64,000 bases of DNA from Prochlorococcus sp. AG-347-L20 (lineage in GTDB: Bacteria; Cyanobacteriota; Cyanobacteriia; PCC-6307; Cyanobiaceae). The position numbers and the translations under genes are program-made. Shown piece after piece: positions 13,836-21,181 of this stretch (within the stretch, counting starts at the first letter, position 1; every line of letters begins with the position of its first letter). Under the pieces are notes generated by a model. It searched no databases. It was given only the letters and a program-made list of their open reading frames with translations, and had not been told where the DNA came from. The stretch covers positions 1 to 64,000 of the forward strand of contig QCCP01000008.1 of the NCBI GenBank assembly GCA_003281225.1, in the 5' to 3' direction.

Positions 13836-13967
13836 ATGCAAAGAGTAATTAACAAAAAAATTAGACTTTTAAGATGGTTAAACTCAGGCATGATACTACC
13901 ATTTATAATTATGGCTGCATCCTCATCAATTATTCTTTATGGTGTTTTATTTATCCTAATAAAATAA
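13836..13967 (+). CDS. Hypothetical single-span small protein
   Basis: 43 residues: a basic N-terminus (MQRVINKKIRLLRWLNSG) then a helix (MILPFIIMAASSSIILYGVL). Converges with the leftward gene ending at 13977. Not recognised. Confidence 0.5.
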   Translation: MQRVINKKIRLLRWLNSGMILPFIIMAASSSIILYGVLFILIK

Positions 13968-13976
13968 TTTTCTAAC

Positions 13977-14111
13977 TTAAGCAGCTAAGTTTTCCTCAGA
14001 TTTAGACATTATCATTGCAGCTTTTTTTAATAAACTAACTACTTCTTTTCTTCCTACTGCATTATCAGCTTGACGCATTATTTCAGCATATTTTTTATTT
14101 ATTTTTTTCAT
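13977..14111 (-). CDS. Small helical protein, GRKE family
   Basis: 44 residues: KKYAEIMRQADNAVGRKEVV and SLLKKAAMIMSKSEE. It matches the protein at 36810 over KKYA, QA.N and GRKE..S..K.A, so both belong to one unnamed small-protein family. Function unknown. A TTGACA with a TAATTT about 16 bases later lies upstream (near 14120-14147) and may be its promoter. Confidence 0.6.
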   Translation of the reverse strand: MKKINKKYAEIMRQADNAVGRKEVVSLLKKAAMIMSKSEENLAA

Positions 14112-14292
14112 AAATAGTTTTAATTTAATCTAAAATTACAGCACTTCAAGATGGTGTCAATCGTAAATAATTATCATCTATTATTTTTTCATCATTCATT
14201 ACACATTTATTTTTGATAATTTAATATCTTTAAAAATTTTTTAAACAATGGTTACAAAGAGTCATCAATGTCAAAATTCACAATCCACATAA

Positions 14293-14508
14293 TTAAGCAA
14301 TATTAAAGGATTTGAAAACATAAAATAAACCTCCTATTAGGATAACTATGGCAGCTCCATAAAACAGAAAAGGGATAATTGGATATTTATATAGTGTAGA
14401 CCTAACTTTTTGCTGTATGGCTTTTTTATCGAGTTGGGGCAACTTTATGTCTCCATTTTTTTCTCTAGGCGGAATACCTAAATTTCTTCTTCTTTTTGCC
14501 TCTCCCAT
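14293..14508 (-). CDS. DUF2839-like membrane protein
   Basis: 71 residues from the ATG at 14508, chosen because the family starts with MGEAKRR; an in-frame ATG at 14535 would add nine residues without similarity. A polar linker leads to one C-terminal helix (IIPFLFYGAAIVILIGGLFY). Second copy of the gene at 11894. Two bases separate it from an upstream gene remnant. Confidence 0.65.
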   Translation of the reverse strand: MGEAKRRRNLGIPPREKNGDIKLPQLDKKAIQQKVRSTLYKYPIIPFLFYGAAIVILIGGLFYVFKSFNIA

Positions 14509-14510
14509 AA

Positions 14511-14651
14511 TTAATACTGAGGTATGCCAATACATTTTAAATAATTGTTATCAGCTAAATCTAAAATTTGATTCCATTCTTCATGAGATGTTTCCAAATG
14601 ATTTTTAAAATCTTTTTCAAATTTAAAAATACATCTTTTTTCTACATTTTC
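14511..14651 (-). pseudogene. Gene remnant without start codon
   Basis: Read leftward, a protein-like frame of about 46 codons (PENVEKRCIFKFEKDF, then HLETSHEEWNQILDLADNNY) ends with TAA at 14511, but no ATG, GTG or TTG precedes it before an in-frame TAA. An ATG at 14694 opens a different frame that ends after 11 codons, so a frameshift could have split one gene. Its end sits two bases before the DUF2839 start. Confidence 0.4.
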
Positions 14652-14737
14652 TGGAGAATTATAATTTCTTTAAAAAGTAATACTCAAATAACATAATGAT
14701 GAAAAAAATATAATTACTTTAGCAATTCTAAAACTAT

Positions 14738-15013
14738 TCATATCCAAGATGATTCTTCCATACTTGAGAAATTAACTTTATGACTTTTTATCCATTCACT
14801 ATTTGCTTGAACAAACTTTTCAATATTTCCCTCTGGAGCCTGATGTATACAAATTACTTTTTTAGGATCATCTTTACTCAATCCTCTAAATAGTGGTTTG
14901 ATATCAAATTCAGAATGTCTTAGATCTGTTTCTTTACTATCAAAAATTTTTACCCATTCTTTAAATGTACTTTCAATTTTAAAAGAAATTACGGTTGTTA
15001 TTTTTCTAGACAT
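14738..15013 (-). CDS. DUF3764 family protein
   Basis: 91 residues: ITTVISFKIESTFKEWVKIF, DSKETD, then GLSKDDPKKVICIHQAPEGN and FVQANSEWIKSHKV. This is the pattern of the small ferredoxin-like DUF3764 domain; compare 19016 and, more distantly, 4458. Role unknown. Confidence 0.65.
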   Translation of the reverse strand: MSRKITTVISFKIESTFKEWVKIFDSKETDLRHSEFDIKPLFRGLSKDDPKKVICIHQAPEGNIEKFVQANSEWIKSHKVNFSSMEESSWI

Positions 15014-15212
15014 TAAAGAATAAGATATTTTTTTTATATTAAAAGGTATGTCAAATATTCTTAATTATTGAAACCATCTAATTTTGAAAACAAAATAACT
15101 CTAAGATAAAAAATTGTATATTAATCTTTTAAGTAATTTTCAATAGAACTTTAAAAGAAAAATAATATAATTTTAGTTATCCTAAAAATTAAAGATTTGA
15201 TCTTAGAAATAC

Positions 15213-15635
15213 TTAATTAAAAGGTGTAATGTTATTAGTAGGAGCTATTAATAGGATTTCAAAAACTATCCCAGTTATGGCAATTGGTAAAACCCAAATA
15301 CCAATAAATCTATGATCAAAAAATCTCAAATGATCTTCACCCTTAAAAACATTCCTCAAAGCAGTAAATAGTGTTTCTGGTTGTTTATATGATGGACCAT
15401 TTTTAGAGGGAGAATATGGTTTAACAAAAGCGGATGAGGAAGAGAACTTTGCAAACTTTCTAATGAAATAAATTGGCAAAACCCATATAGCAACAAATCT
15501 TCCTCCTAACCATTGCCTAGCATTAGGAAGGGCATACTCTTTTATAGATTTATTCTCTGGCATCCCAGATTCTAAATCTCTATAAATATTTTCTAAAGTA
15601 TCTTTTTTATTTAATTCATTAATCATTAAATTCAC
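15213..15635 (-). CDS. Two-span membrane protein with an internal duplication
   Basis: 140 residues; a second ATG at 15626 gives a shorter version. Two membrane segments begin with nearly the same sequence, GRFVAIWVLPIYFI and HRFIGIWVLPIAIT, joined by a 50-residue soluble linker. This points to internal duplication of a single-span unit. The protein opens the 15-18 kb cluster of small membrane proteins. Not recognised. Confidence 0.6.
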   Translation of the reverse strand: MNLMINELNKKDTLENIYRDLESGMPENKSIKEYALPNARQWLGGRFVAIWVLPIYFIRKFAKFSSSSAFVKPYSPSKNGPSYKQPETLFTALRNVFKGEDHLRFFDHRFIGIWVLPIAITGIVFEILLIAPTNNITPFN

Positions 15636-16107
15636 CTATAGATGAGATAAATTCTCTAAAATTTAAATATTTAATAAAAATATTCCTAACTACTAAAATA
15701 ACTAAAACGTAGTTAAGAATATTTTTGTTGGCTAGGTTCATAAAGACGGATTGTAAACCGTTGCAGATGCGCCAAATATCTACATATTCTTTATAAATAA
15801 AAAACTTTTTTTTTAAAAGTAAATAATATACAAAGGCATAGATATTTTTTAATTGAAAGAGTTTATATTTGATACTGAAGATTAACCTTATATTATTTTC
15901 TTTTCTAAAAATATTTAAACCTCATTTTCTAAGATTGCGAAAAAGAAAATGAGGTTAAAGGGAGGTTCTCATTACAAACCGTACTTATCAAAGCTAGCGG
16001 CTAGTAGATTGCCCTAATATCTACTTTTATATTTATATAATGATTTTCTTAATTTAGAAAGATTAATTTTATACAAATAAGTGTTTTATATTTTATGTAA
16101 TTTTTAT
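15636..16107. other. 470-base non-coding interval with a 13-bp hairpin
   Basis: No coding frame is supported. It contains a perfect inverted repeat, AACCTCATTTTCT at 15918-15930 with AGAAAATGAGGTT at 15944-15956, lacking a clear T-run, and a tRNA-anticodon-arm-like stretch near 15746-15761 that does not fold into a tRNA. Confidence 0.4.
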
Positions 16108-16206
16108 TTAGGAAAAGCTAATTAAGGCACTTACTATTCTTATTGAAAGATGAAAAAAAGCGTAAAGAGAAACTGCAAAAAATAAATACTGTTCTATTGG
16201 AATCAT
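16108..16206 (-). CDS. Hypothetical 32-residue membrane peptide
   Basis: MIPIEQYLFFAVSLYAFFHL then SIRIVSALISFS: one membrane helix with His in the middle. Length and shape match PetG/PetL/PsbM-like peptides, but the sequence does not match any of them as remembered. It follows the two PsbY-like genes on the same strand with 34 bases between, so it may be in their operon. Confidence 0.45.
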   Translation of the reverse strand: MIPIEQYLFFAVSLYAFFHLSIRIVSALISFS

Positions 16207-16240
16207 GACAATTTAATAAATAAAAATAAATGAATTTAAT

Positions 16241-16429
16241 TTAATTTTTTGTTAAAAAGATATTTTCCAAAATATAACTTTGCTCTACTGATTGATTTTT
16301 TAAAGTCATTTTTTTTGACAAATTATCATCAGGCAATTTAAAAGCTCCCCATTTCCTGAGCCAAAATAAAGTATAGAAAAAGGCAATTACGAAGGGGGCT
16401 CCAACAATAAAGAATCTTATATCCATCAA
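16241..16429 (-). CDS. PsbY-like single-span protein
   Basis: 62 residues, or 61 from the second Met. Its first 30 residues (MDIRFFIVGAPFVIAFFYTL then FWLRKWGAFKL) match the N-terminus of the neighbour at 16439 and the start pattern of PsbY (MD-RVLVV--P). The rest is polar and unmatched. It begins 10 bases after the upstream gene's stop, so the two are co-transcribed. Role in photosystem II is inference. Confidence 0.55.
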   Translation of the reverse strand: MMDIRFFIVGAPFVIAFFYTLFWLRKWGAFKLPDDNLSKKMTLKNQSVEQSYILENIFLTKN

Positions 16430-16438
16430 ATTACCAAA

Positions 16439-16735
16439 TTAATAAGATTTGAACTGCATTGCCAAAATTGCTCCAAGAAAGAAAACAGTTGGAATTCCTA
16501 AAGCGTTTACAGCTGCAGTTCTTACTGTAAACACAGGATAACCTTCTGTTGGTCTGCCTTTATCTGGAATTAGTGCAGAATCTTCCCATACTTGATAGTT
16601 TTTGAAAGGAGCAACTCCCTTCTTTGGTAGTCCAAGTGGTGTCAATCTAAATACATCCCATCTACCTAACCAAAAAACTGTAAATATCCAAGAAAATACT
16701 ATTGGTGTAATAACAAGTAAAACTCTAAAATCCAT
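16439..16735 (-). CDS. Fusion-like protein: PsbY-like N-terminus and PsbF-like C-terminus without haem ligand
   Basis: 98 residues with two membrane helices. Residues 1-30 resemble PsbY ([21 protein letters not shown]). Residues 67-98 match the beta subunit of cytochrome b559 (PsbF): [23 protein letters not shown]. In PsbF the haem is bound by a His in the pattern AVH-LG; here position 77 is Asn (AAVNALG), so it should not bind haem in the normal way. The linker between is about 35 residues. It could be a photosystem II assembly or protection factor that mimics the b559 site. Family similarity is from memory, not a search. Confidence 0.6.
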   Translation of the reverse strand: MDFRVLLVITPIVFSWIFTVFWLGRWDVFRLTPLGLPKKGVAPFKNYQVWEDSALIPDKGRPTEGYPVFTVRTAAVNALGIPTVFFLGAILAMQFKSY

Positions 16736-16962
16736 TTTTATAAAGTAATAATAAATTTGGTAATTATTTTGACCTTTTAAAATTAATAATTGATTAAATC
16801 ATTAACTTATATTTATATAAAAACACTTAATAACATTATTTTTAATCATTAATCACAACTAATTATGATTAATTGATTTTTTTTAAGTATATTTTTTAAA
16901 TAAAAATATTTGAATATTTAGTTTGATGTAGATTTAATTTAATTAGAAAATTAAAAAAAAAT

Positions 16963-17328
16963 ATGGAAAATTTTAGATTTTTACTTTTTGGAATCTCAGG
17001 AGTAAGCGTTGTTTTTTGGGTTGCAGTAATAACATTGTGGCATACTTATATGTTCCCAAAATTCTTTAATGAAGATAAAGGTTTAAATTCAGTTATCAAT
17101 CAAGAATTGAATGTCTCAACCGACCCCATTTTAGGCAACTTGGTTAAAAGTAGCAATTTCAAAAGTAGGGATAAATATTCAATGAAAAATTTTGTTGTGG
17201 CAGATTTTTCATCAAGCAATAATTTCACATTAAATAAACTCTATACAACGGTAATGATTGGAGTAACATTTGCAAGTTTTATATTTCTCACTTATGGATT
17301 AAGTAGCTCTATTACATCGATTAGTTAA
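16963..17328 (+). CDS. Two-span membrane protein of the photosystem-like small-protein cluster
   Basis: 121 residues: an N-terminal helix (FRFLLFGISGVSVVFWVAVI), a 60-residue soluble linker, and a C-terminal helix (LYTTVMIGVTFASFIFLTYG). The plan, helix-linker-helix with an N-terminal M--FR-LL, parallels the fusion protein at 16439. The FTLNKLY before the second helix recalls the LNR-SLY of PsbL, a weak resemblance. Divergently transcribed from 16439. Confidence 0.5.
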   Translation: MENFRFLLFGISGVSVVFWVAVITLWHTYMFPKFFNEDKGLNSVINQELNVSTDPILGNLVKSSNFKSRDKYSMKNFVVADFSSSNNFTLNKLYTTVMIGVTFASFIFLTYGLSSSITSIS

Positions 17329-17412
17329 ATGGATTCTATATATGTAATTGTTTTCTTAATTTGCTTCCTTTATTTTATTTTCGACTCTTTAAAAAATACA
17401 GGTATCAAATAA
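17329..17412 (+). CDS. 27-residue membrane peptide
   Basis: MDSIYVIVFLICFLYFIFDS then LKNTGIK. It starts directly at the stop of the 121-residue gene, so translation is probably coupled. One short hydrophobic helix; not recognised. Very short frames can be chance, but the position supports it. Confidence 0.4.
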   Translation: MDSIYVIVFLICFLYFIFDSLKNTGIK

Positions 17413-17416
17413 ATTG

Positions 17417-17542
17417 CTAATGTTTTTTACCCTTCAATAAAATTTTTCTCCTTATATAAAAGAAAACTAATGTAGTTATTATCATCACCGGGGGATGAAT
17501 TGAGATTGAATTAAGATATTCATAATAACTAAAGTTTTCCAA
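17417..17542 (-). CDS. Hypothetical 41-residue membrane protein (TTG start)
   Basis: From TTG at 17542: MENFSYYEYLNSISIHPPV, a short helix (MIITTLVFFYI) and a basic tail (RRKILLKGKKH). An AAGG is placed five bases before the TTG. Ends five bases from the converging peptide gene at 17412. Start choice is uncertain. Confidence 0.4.
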   Translation of the reverse strand: MENFSYYEYLNSISIHPPVMIITTLVFFYIRRKILLKGKKH

Positions 17543-17793
17543 ATCCTTAAAAACAAACTCTTAAAAATATATCCTTTTTTCCAATCTCAAATTGATATAA
17601 ATAAATCATTCTCATGTATAAAATGTTTATTTAATTTATATATTTATTTAAAGTTTTTGATAAATAAAGATTTTTAAATAGGATGATAATCTAATCTTTC
17701 TCTTAAAAGAACTCAAAGTAAGTAAAAACTAATTAGTAAATAATTCTCTATCTGGGTTTATAATTTTTTAATCTATATATTTACAATAATCAA

Positions 17794-17991
17794 ATGATTA
17801 GTTCTTTTAATTTAAAAGATTTGCCTATTAAGGATTTGGTTATCTCAGGGTTAATAATATTTATTATGTCGACAATTATTGCCAATATTTATGACCCATT
17901 ATTAGGAATAACTTATGCATTTGGTAATATACTCACTCTTACTTTTTTGAGTTGGTTATACAAAGAGACTTGGAGTGATCCAAGGAAATAA
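17794..17991 (+). CDS. Hypothetical two-span membrane protein
   Basis: 65 residues: a polar start (FNLKDLPIKDL), one clear helix (VISGLIIFIMSTIIANIY), a second weaker one (AFGNILTLTFLSWLY) and a short polar end. Not recognised. Part of the small membrane-protein cluster. Confidence 0.5.
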   Translation: MISSFNLKDLPIKDLVISGLIIFIMSTIIANIYDPLLGITYAFGNILTLTFLSWLYKETWSDPRK

Positions 17992-18021
17992 ATCTAATTA
18001 AGAAAAAAGATAAATTAAAAA

Positions 18022-18135
18022 CTACTTCTGTATTTTTAATTTTGAAGAATACTTTAAATTAACAATGTACGTTGCAAGAAGAGAAAGTATCAAAAAAAAT
18101 AATAAGCTTTCCAAGGTAGATTGGGGCATAACCAT
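18022..18135 (-). CDS. Hypothetical 37-residue membrane protein
   Basis: MVMPQSTLESLLFFLILSLL, then ATYIVNLKYSSKLKIQK; an ATG two codons later is an alternative start. One helix followed by a basic tail, PetM-like in size only. Not recognised. Confidence 0.45.
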   Translation of the reverse strand: MVMPQSTLESLLFFLILSLLATYIVNLKYSSKLKIQK

Positions 18136-18252
18136 GAGTAGTACCAAAAATGATATATCTTTAAAGAAACGAATTCTGAAAAAAAATCAACCCTTTCATT
18201 ATTTTTTATTCTTAAACTTATAAATTTAATTTGTCTTATAAAATCTCTGAGA

Positions 18253-18621
18253 TTAAATTTGATTTAAATTTAAAAAATATTTTTCTGCCCTCCTAAAGGC
18301 TTTTATTGCACCTTTATAATCATGACTTTTTAATTTTTCCTTACTTTTTTGTTCCAGCATTTTTACTATTTCATTCCTCTTTATTTCATCTATTTTCAGC
18401 TTATGATCAAAAATAAGATCAAATTTTGAGGAATACAATCTAGATAATTCTTCTCTATATTTTTCAATGATTTTTTCATCACAAGATTTGGATTTCAATA
18501 TTGCATTAGCCTTCATTTTGTCATCTATTGCCCCTTTAAAGTTTCCTAGTTTAAATTTCTTTTCACTTGATCTAGTTAGATTAATAATATTTACTAATAT
18601 CAATTCATTAGAATCTTTCAT
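18253..18621 (-). CDS. Hypothetical helical protein with two TPR-like motifs
   Basis: 122 residues, all helical and highly charged. Two similar segments, KFKLGNFKGAIDDKMKANAI (about 22-41) and KLKSHDYKGAIKAFRRAEKY (about 97-116), follow the TPR pattern of a small residue and GAI before the second helix. Probably a protein-binding scaffold; partner unknown. Confidence 0.5.
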   Translation of the reverse strand: MKDSNELILVNIINLTRSSEKKFKLGNFKGAIDDKMKANAILKSKSCDEKIIEKYREELSRLYSSKFDLIFDHKLKIDEIKRNEIVKMLEQKSKEKLKSHDYKGAIKAFRRAEKYFLNLNQI

Positions 18622-18701
18622 TTATTTATCTGACCTTAGGTTAATGCTATCAGAATAAAGAAAAAACAACTTATTTTTTTAATACTCAAATAATTAAATC
18701 A

Positions 18702-19001
18702 TTAACCAATAACAAGTCCTTTTTCAAGAAGTAAATCGAAAACCTCCACACTTTTCGTTTTCCCAAATTTGGGGGGCTTATGTAAATCTAATATTTCAGC
18801 AAGGCACATAATCCAATAAGTATCTTTTTTTAAATTTAGACCTTCGCAAATATGGGTGGGGGCCGATTTAAAGCAACCAAAATCTGTTGATATATTTATG
18901 TTCATGATTTGAGTTTCAAGTTCCAGACTTAAAAGTTCTATTTCTTGCTCAGAAAGTGATGTCCCAAAAGAATATGATTCAATTAAAAGTTGATAATTCA
19001 T
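18702..19001 (-). CDS. Small protein, ICxxLxL-W-C family (paralogue of 37060)
   Basis: 99 residues from the ATG at 19001; an upstream ATG at 19028 overlaps the previous gene. It shares with 37060 a helical N-terminus and a conserved C-terminal block: ICEGLNLKKDTYWIMCLAEI followed by LD---P---G---V--F. Cys and Trp are conserved in both. Function unknown. Confidence 0.55.
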   Translation of the reverse strand: MNYQLLIESYSFGTSLSEQEIELLSLELETQIMNINISTDFGCFKSAPTHICEGLNLKKDTYWIMCLAEILDLHKPPKFGKTKSVEVFDLLLEKGLVIG

Positions 19002-19015
19002 AAATGATTTATTTT

Positions 19016-19297
19016 TCAAGAAATCCATCGAGTTATTTTTGTCCCCGCATAAATATGCCCTGAATCTTCAACAATAGGTTTTGTTTCAGGATTCATAAAA
19101 ATATCGTATAGAACATTTTCTGGTCCTTGAAAAATTACAGTTGCCCTTTGAGGATCATCTAATGATTTACCAATATAAAATGTTTTAACTCCCATTTCTT
19201 TAAACATCGACTGCTGATCCTCAGCATTCATATGAGATTCATATTGTTCGAACGTATTACTAAGTTGAAAATCTAGAATAGTCGTTTCAATGGTCAT
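19016..19297 (-). CDS. DUF3764 family protein
   Basis: 93 residues from the ATG at 19297 (an upstream ATG at 19339 adds 14). MTIETTILDFQLSNTFEQYE, then MGVKTFYIGKSLDDPQRATV and PIVEDSGHIYAGTKI give the ferredoxin-like DUF3764 pattern. It is followed by the gene at 18702 on the same strand. Role unknown. Confidence 0.65.
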   Translation of the reverse strand: MTIETTILDFQLSNTFEQYESHMNAEDQQSMFKEMGVKTFYIGKSLDDPQRATVIFQGPENVLYDIFMNPETKPIVEDSGHIYAGTKITRWIS

Positions 19298-19435
19298 AGC
19301 AGTAATAAGATGTTTTTTAGATTTTAAATCTATTTGCAAAAAAATAATTCAATAAAGATTAGTTTTTATTAAGCAATGTATTAACTAATTTTTATTTATG
19401 GGTTATAAATCAACTATAAAAAACAGATTTTAATT

Positions 19436-20779
19436 TTGGACTCAAAAATTTCTTTAAGAGAACAATGGACTAGTAAGTTGGGATTCATTCTTGCGGCTGC
19501 TGGTAGCGCAGTAGGTCTTGGTAACCTTTGGGGTTTCGCCTACAGAGCCTCTCAAGGTGGAGGTGCTGCTTTTGTACTTTTATACATACTAATCGTTTTA
19601 GTTGTATGCCTTCCGGTATTTGTTGCTGAAATGGCTTTAGGAAGAAACGCTACTGCCAGCACATTGCTTGCACCAGTAAAGTTAGCTGGGAAAAATTGGT
19701 ATCCATTAGGAATTCTTTTCTTTATAGCTCCCTTGGGAATAGCATCATATTATTCAGTCATAATGGGGTGGACCGCAGATACCTTGTTCCATTCATTATT
19801 TTTTGGATTACCAAAAAATTTAAGTGAAGCAGAAGCTTTCTTTGGCTCAATTAGTAGTGGTAGCAGTGTTTTATTGGGGCACCTATTAAGTCTTGTTCTT
19901 ACAGCCATAATAGTTTCATCAGGGATAAAAAAAGGAATCGAAAAGGTAACACGATTCTTTATGCCTATACTTTTTATAATTCTTCTATCGCTAGCAATAT
20001 GGGCCACTTCACTTTCAGGCGCATGGGAAGGATACAAAACATTTTTGTTTAAGTTTGACTTTGATGAATTGAGGAACCCTCAAACAATAAGAAATGCTTT
20101 TACACAAGCTTTCTTTTCTTTAAGTTTAGGAATTGGAGTTATGGTAACTTATGCTTCATATTTAAATAAAAAGAGTAATCTTCCAAAACTAAGTGTTGGA
20201 GTTGCATCATTGGATACTTTGGTGGGTCTTATGGCAGGACTTATTACTTTTCCTATTGTTTTAACATTTGGTTTAAGTGATGCTATTTCTGAATCGACAG
20301 TTGGTGCATTATTTATATCAATTCCTACGGGACTTGGTTCATATGGAGCGGTTGGGAGAATTGTAGCTGTTGCATTTTTTGCACTAGCTTATATTGCAGC
20401 AATAACTTCCTCTGTTTCATTATTGGAAGTTCCAGTTTCCTCTTTAATGGATAAATTTGGTTTAAAAAGAGAAAAATCTGTTTGGCTGATAACTCTTTTC
20501 CTATTCTTAGCAGGCATTCCTTCTGCATTGAACTTAAACATTCTTGGAACTATTGATTCGATTTTTGGAGGGGTATTACTTATCTTTGGTGGATTCTTGG
20601 TTACTTTCTTTATGGGATGGGTAGTACCTGGAAAGTTTAATGAAGAACTCAGTGATTCAAAAGTAGGAATCAAAACTACACGTTATTTGAAATTCATGAC
20701 AAGATGGGTTGCGCCCCCAATTATTGGTTTTGGACTATTTATTAGTGTGTTTGATTTGCTGAAAGGCTGGGTAAGTTAA
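19436..20779 (+). CDS. Sodium-dependent symporter, NSS (SNF) family
   Basis: 447 residues with about 11 or 12 membrane helices. The family's first helix is intact: WTSKLGFILAAAGSAVGLGN and LWGFAYRASQGGGAAF, which forms the Na+ and substrate sites in LeuT-type carriers. Bacterial NSS proteins import amino acids or related amines with Na+; the substrate is not evident. Start is TTG at 19436: an ATG upstream at 19398 is out of frame and soon stopped. Single gene, no partner. Confidence 0.85.
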   Translation: MDSKISLREQWTSKLGFILAAAGSAVGLGNLWGFAYRASQGGGAAFVLLYILIVLVVCLPVFVAEMALGRNATASTLLAPVKLAGKNWYPLGILFFIAPLGIASYYSVIMGWTADTLFHSLFFGLPKNLSEAEAFFGSISSGSSVLLGHLLSLVLTAIIVSSGIKKGIEKVTRFFMPILFIILLSLAIWATSLSGAWEGYKTFLFKFDFDELRNPQTIRNAFTQAFFSLSLGIGVMVTYASYLNKKSNLPKLSVGVASLDTLVGLMAGLITFPIVLTFGLSDAISESTVGALFISIPTGLGSYGAVGRIVAVAFFALAYIAAITSSVSLLEVPVSSLMDKFGLKREKSVWLITLFLFLAGIPSALNLNILGTIDSIFGGVLLIFGGFLVTFFMGWVVPGKFNEELSDSKVGIKTTRYLKFMTRWVAPPIIGFGLFISVFDLLKGWVS

Positions 20780-21181
20780 AATATATTAAAAATAATAATG
20801 TATAAAATTGAATAAATTTACTGCAATATAGTGCAAAAATAGGGGGAGGGGTACAAGTCAAAAAAAGATTAATTATTTTAACTTTTTTGCATTATTTTTG
20901 AGGAAACTCAAAAAAATACTTGTCAATAATTAAGTAATTGCAATGCTTATTATTTAAAAAATTGATATGAAGGCTAAGTGCTTTGTTTTATTTTTAAAGT
21001 CTAAATATTTTTCTAAAGAAAAATTTTACTGCGAAACCTTTTTTAGTAAATATTAAATTTTAACTTCTATTTAATCTCAAACTTATCGGCAAAAACCATC
21101 CCTAATAGAATCTATATAAAATATATTCAGGTATTCAATTTTAAGAAATTAGAGAGCCTTCAAGAATAGATAACAAATTTG
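20780..21181. other. 400-base non-coding interval with a GAAA-loop hairpin
   Basis: No coding frame. A perfect hairpin TTTTTGAG-GAAA-CTCAAAAA lies at 20895-20914, preceded by a G-rich stretch (GGGGGAGGGG, about 20841-20850). ACAAGTC near 20854 and ACTTGT near 20917 could extend the pairing over a longer fold. A transcribed RNA is possible but not shown. Confidence 0.35.

Noticed and set aside
14417-14608. Rightward 63-codon frame over the DUF2839 gene
   Set aside because: Antisense shadow of the DUF2839 gene (14293-14508) and of the remnant upstream of it.
15746-15761. tRNA-like anticodon arm (ACGGATTGTAAACCGT)
   Set aside because: Resembles a Tyr or Thr anticodon arm, but one stem base is missing and no acceptor, D-arm or T-arm is found on either side; not enough to call a tRNA fragment.
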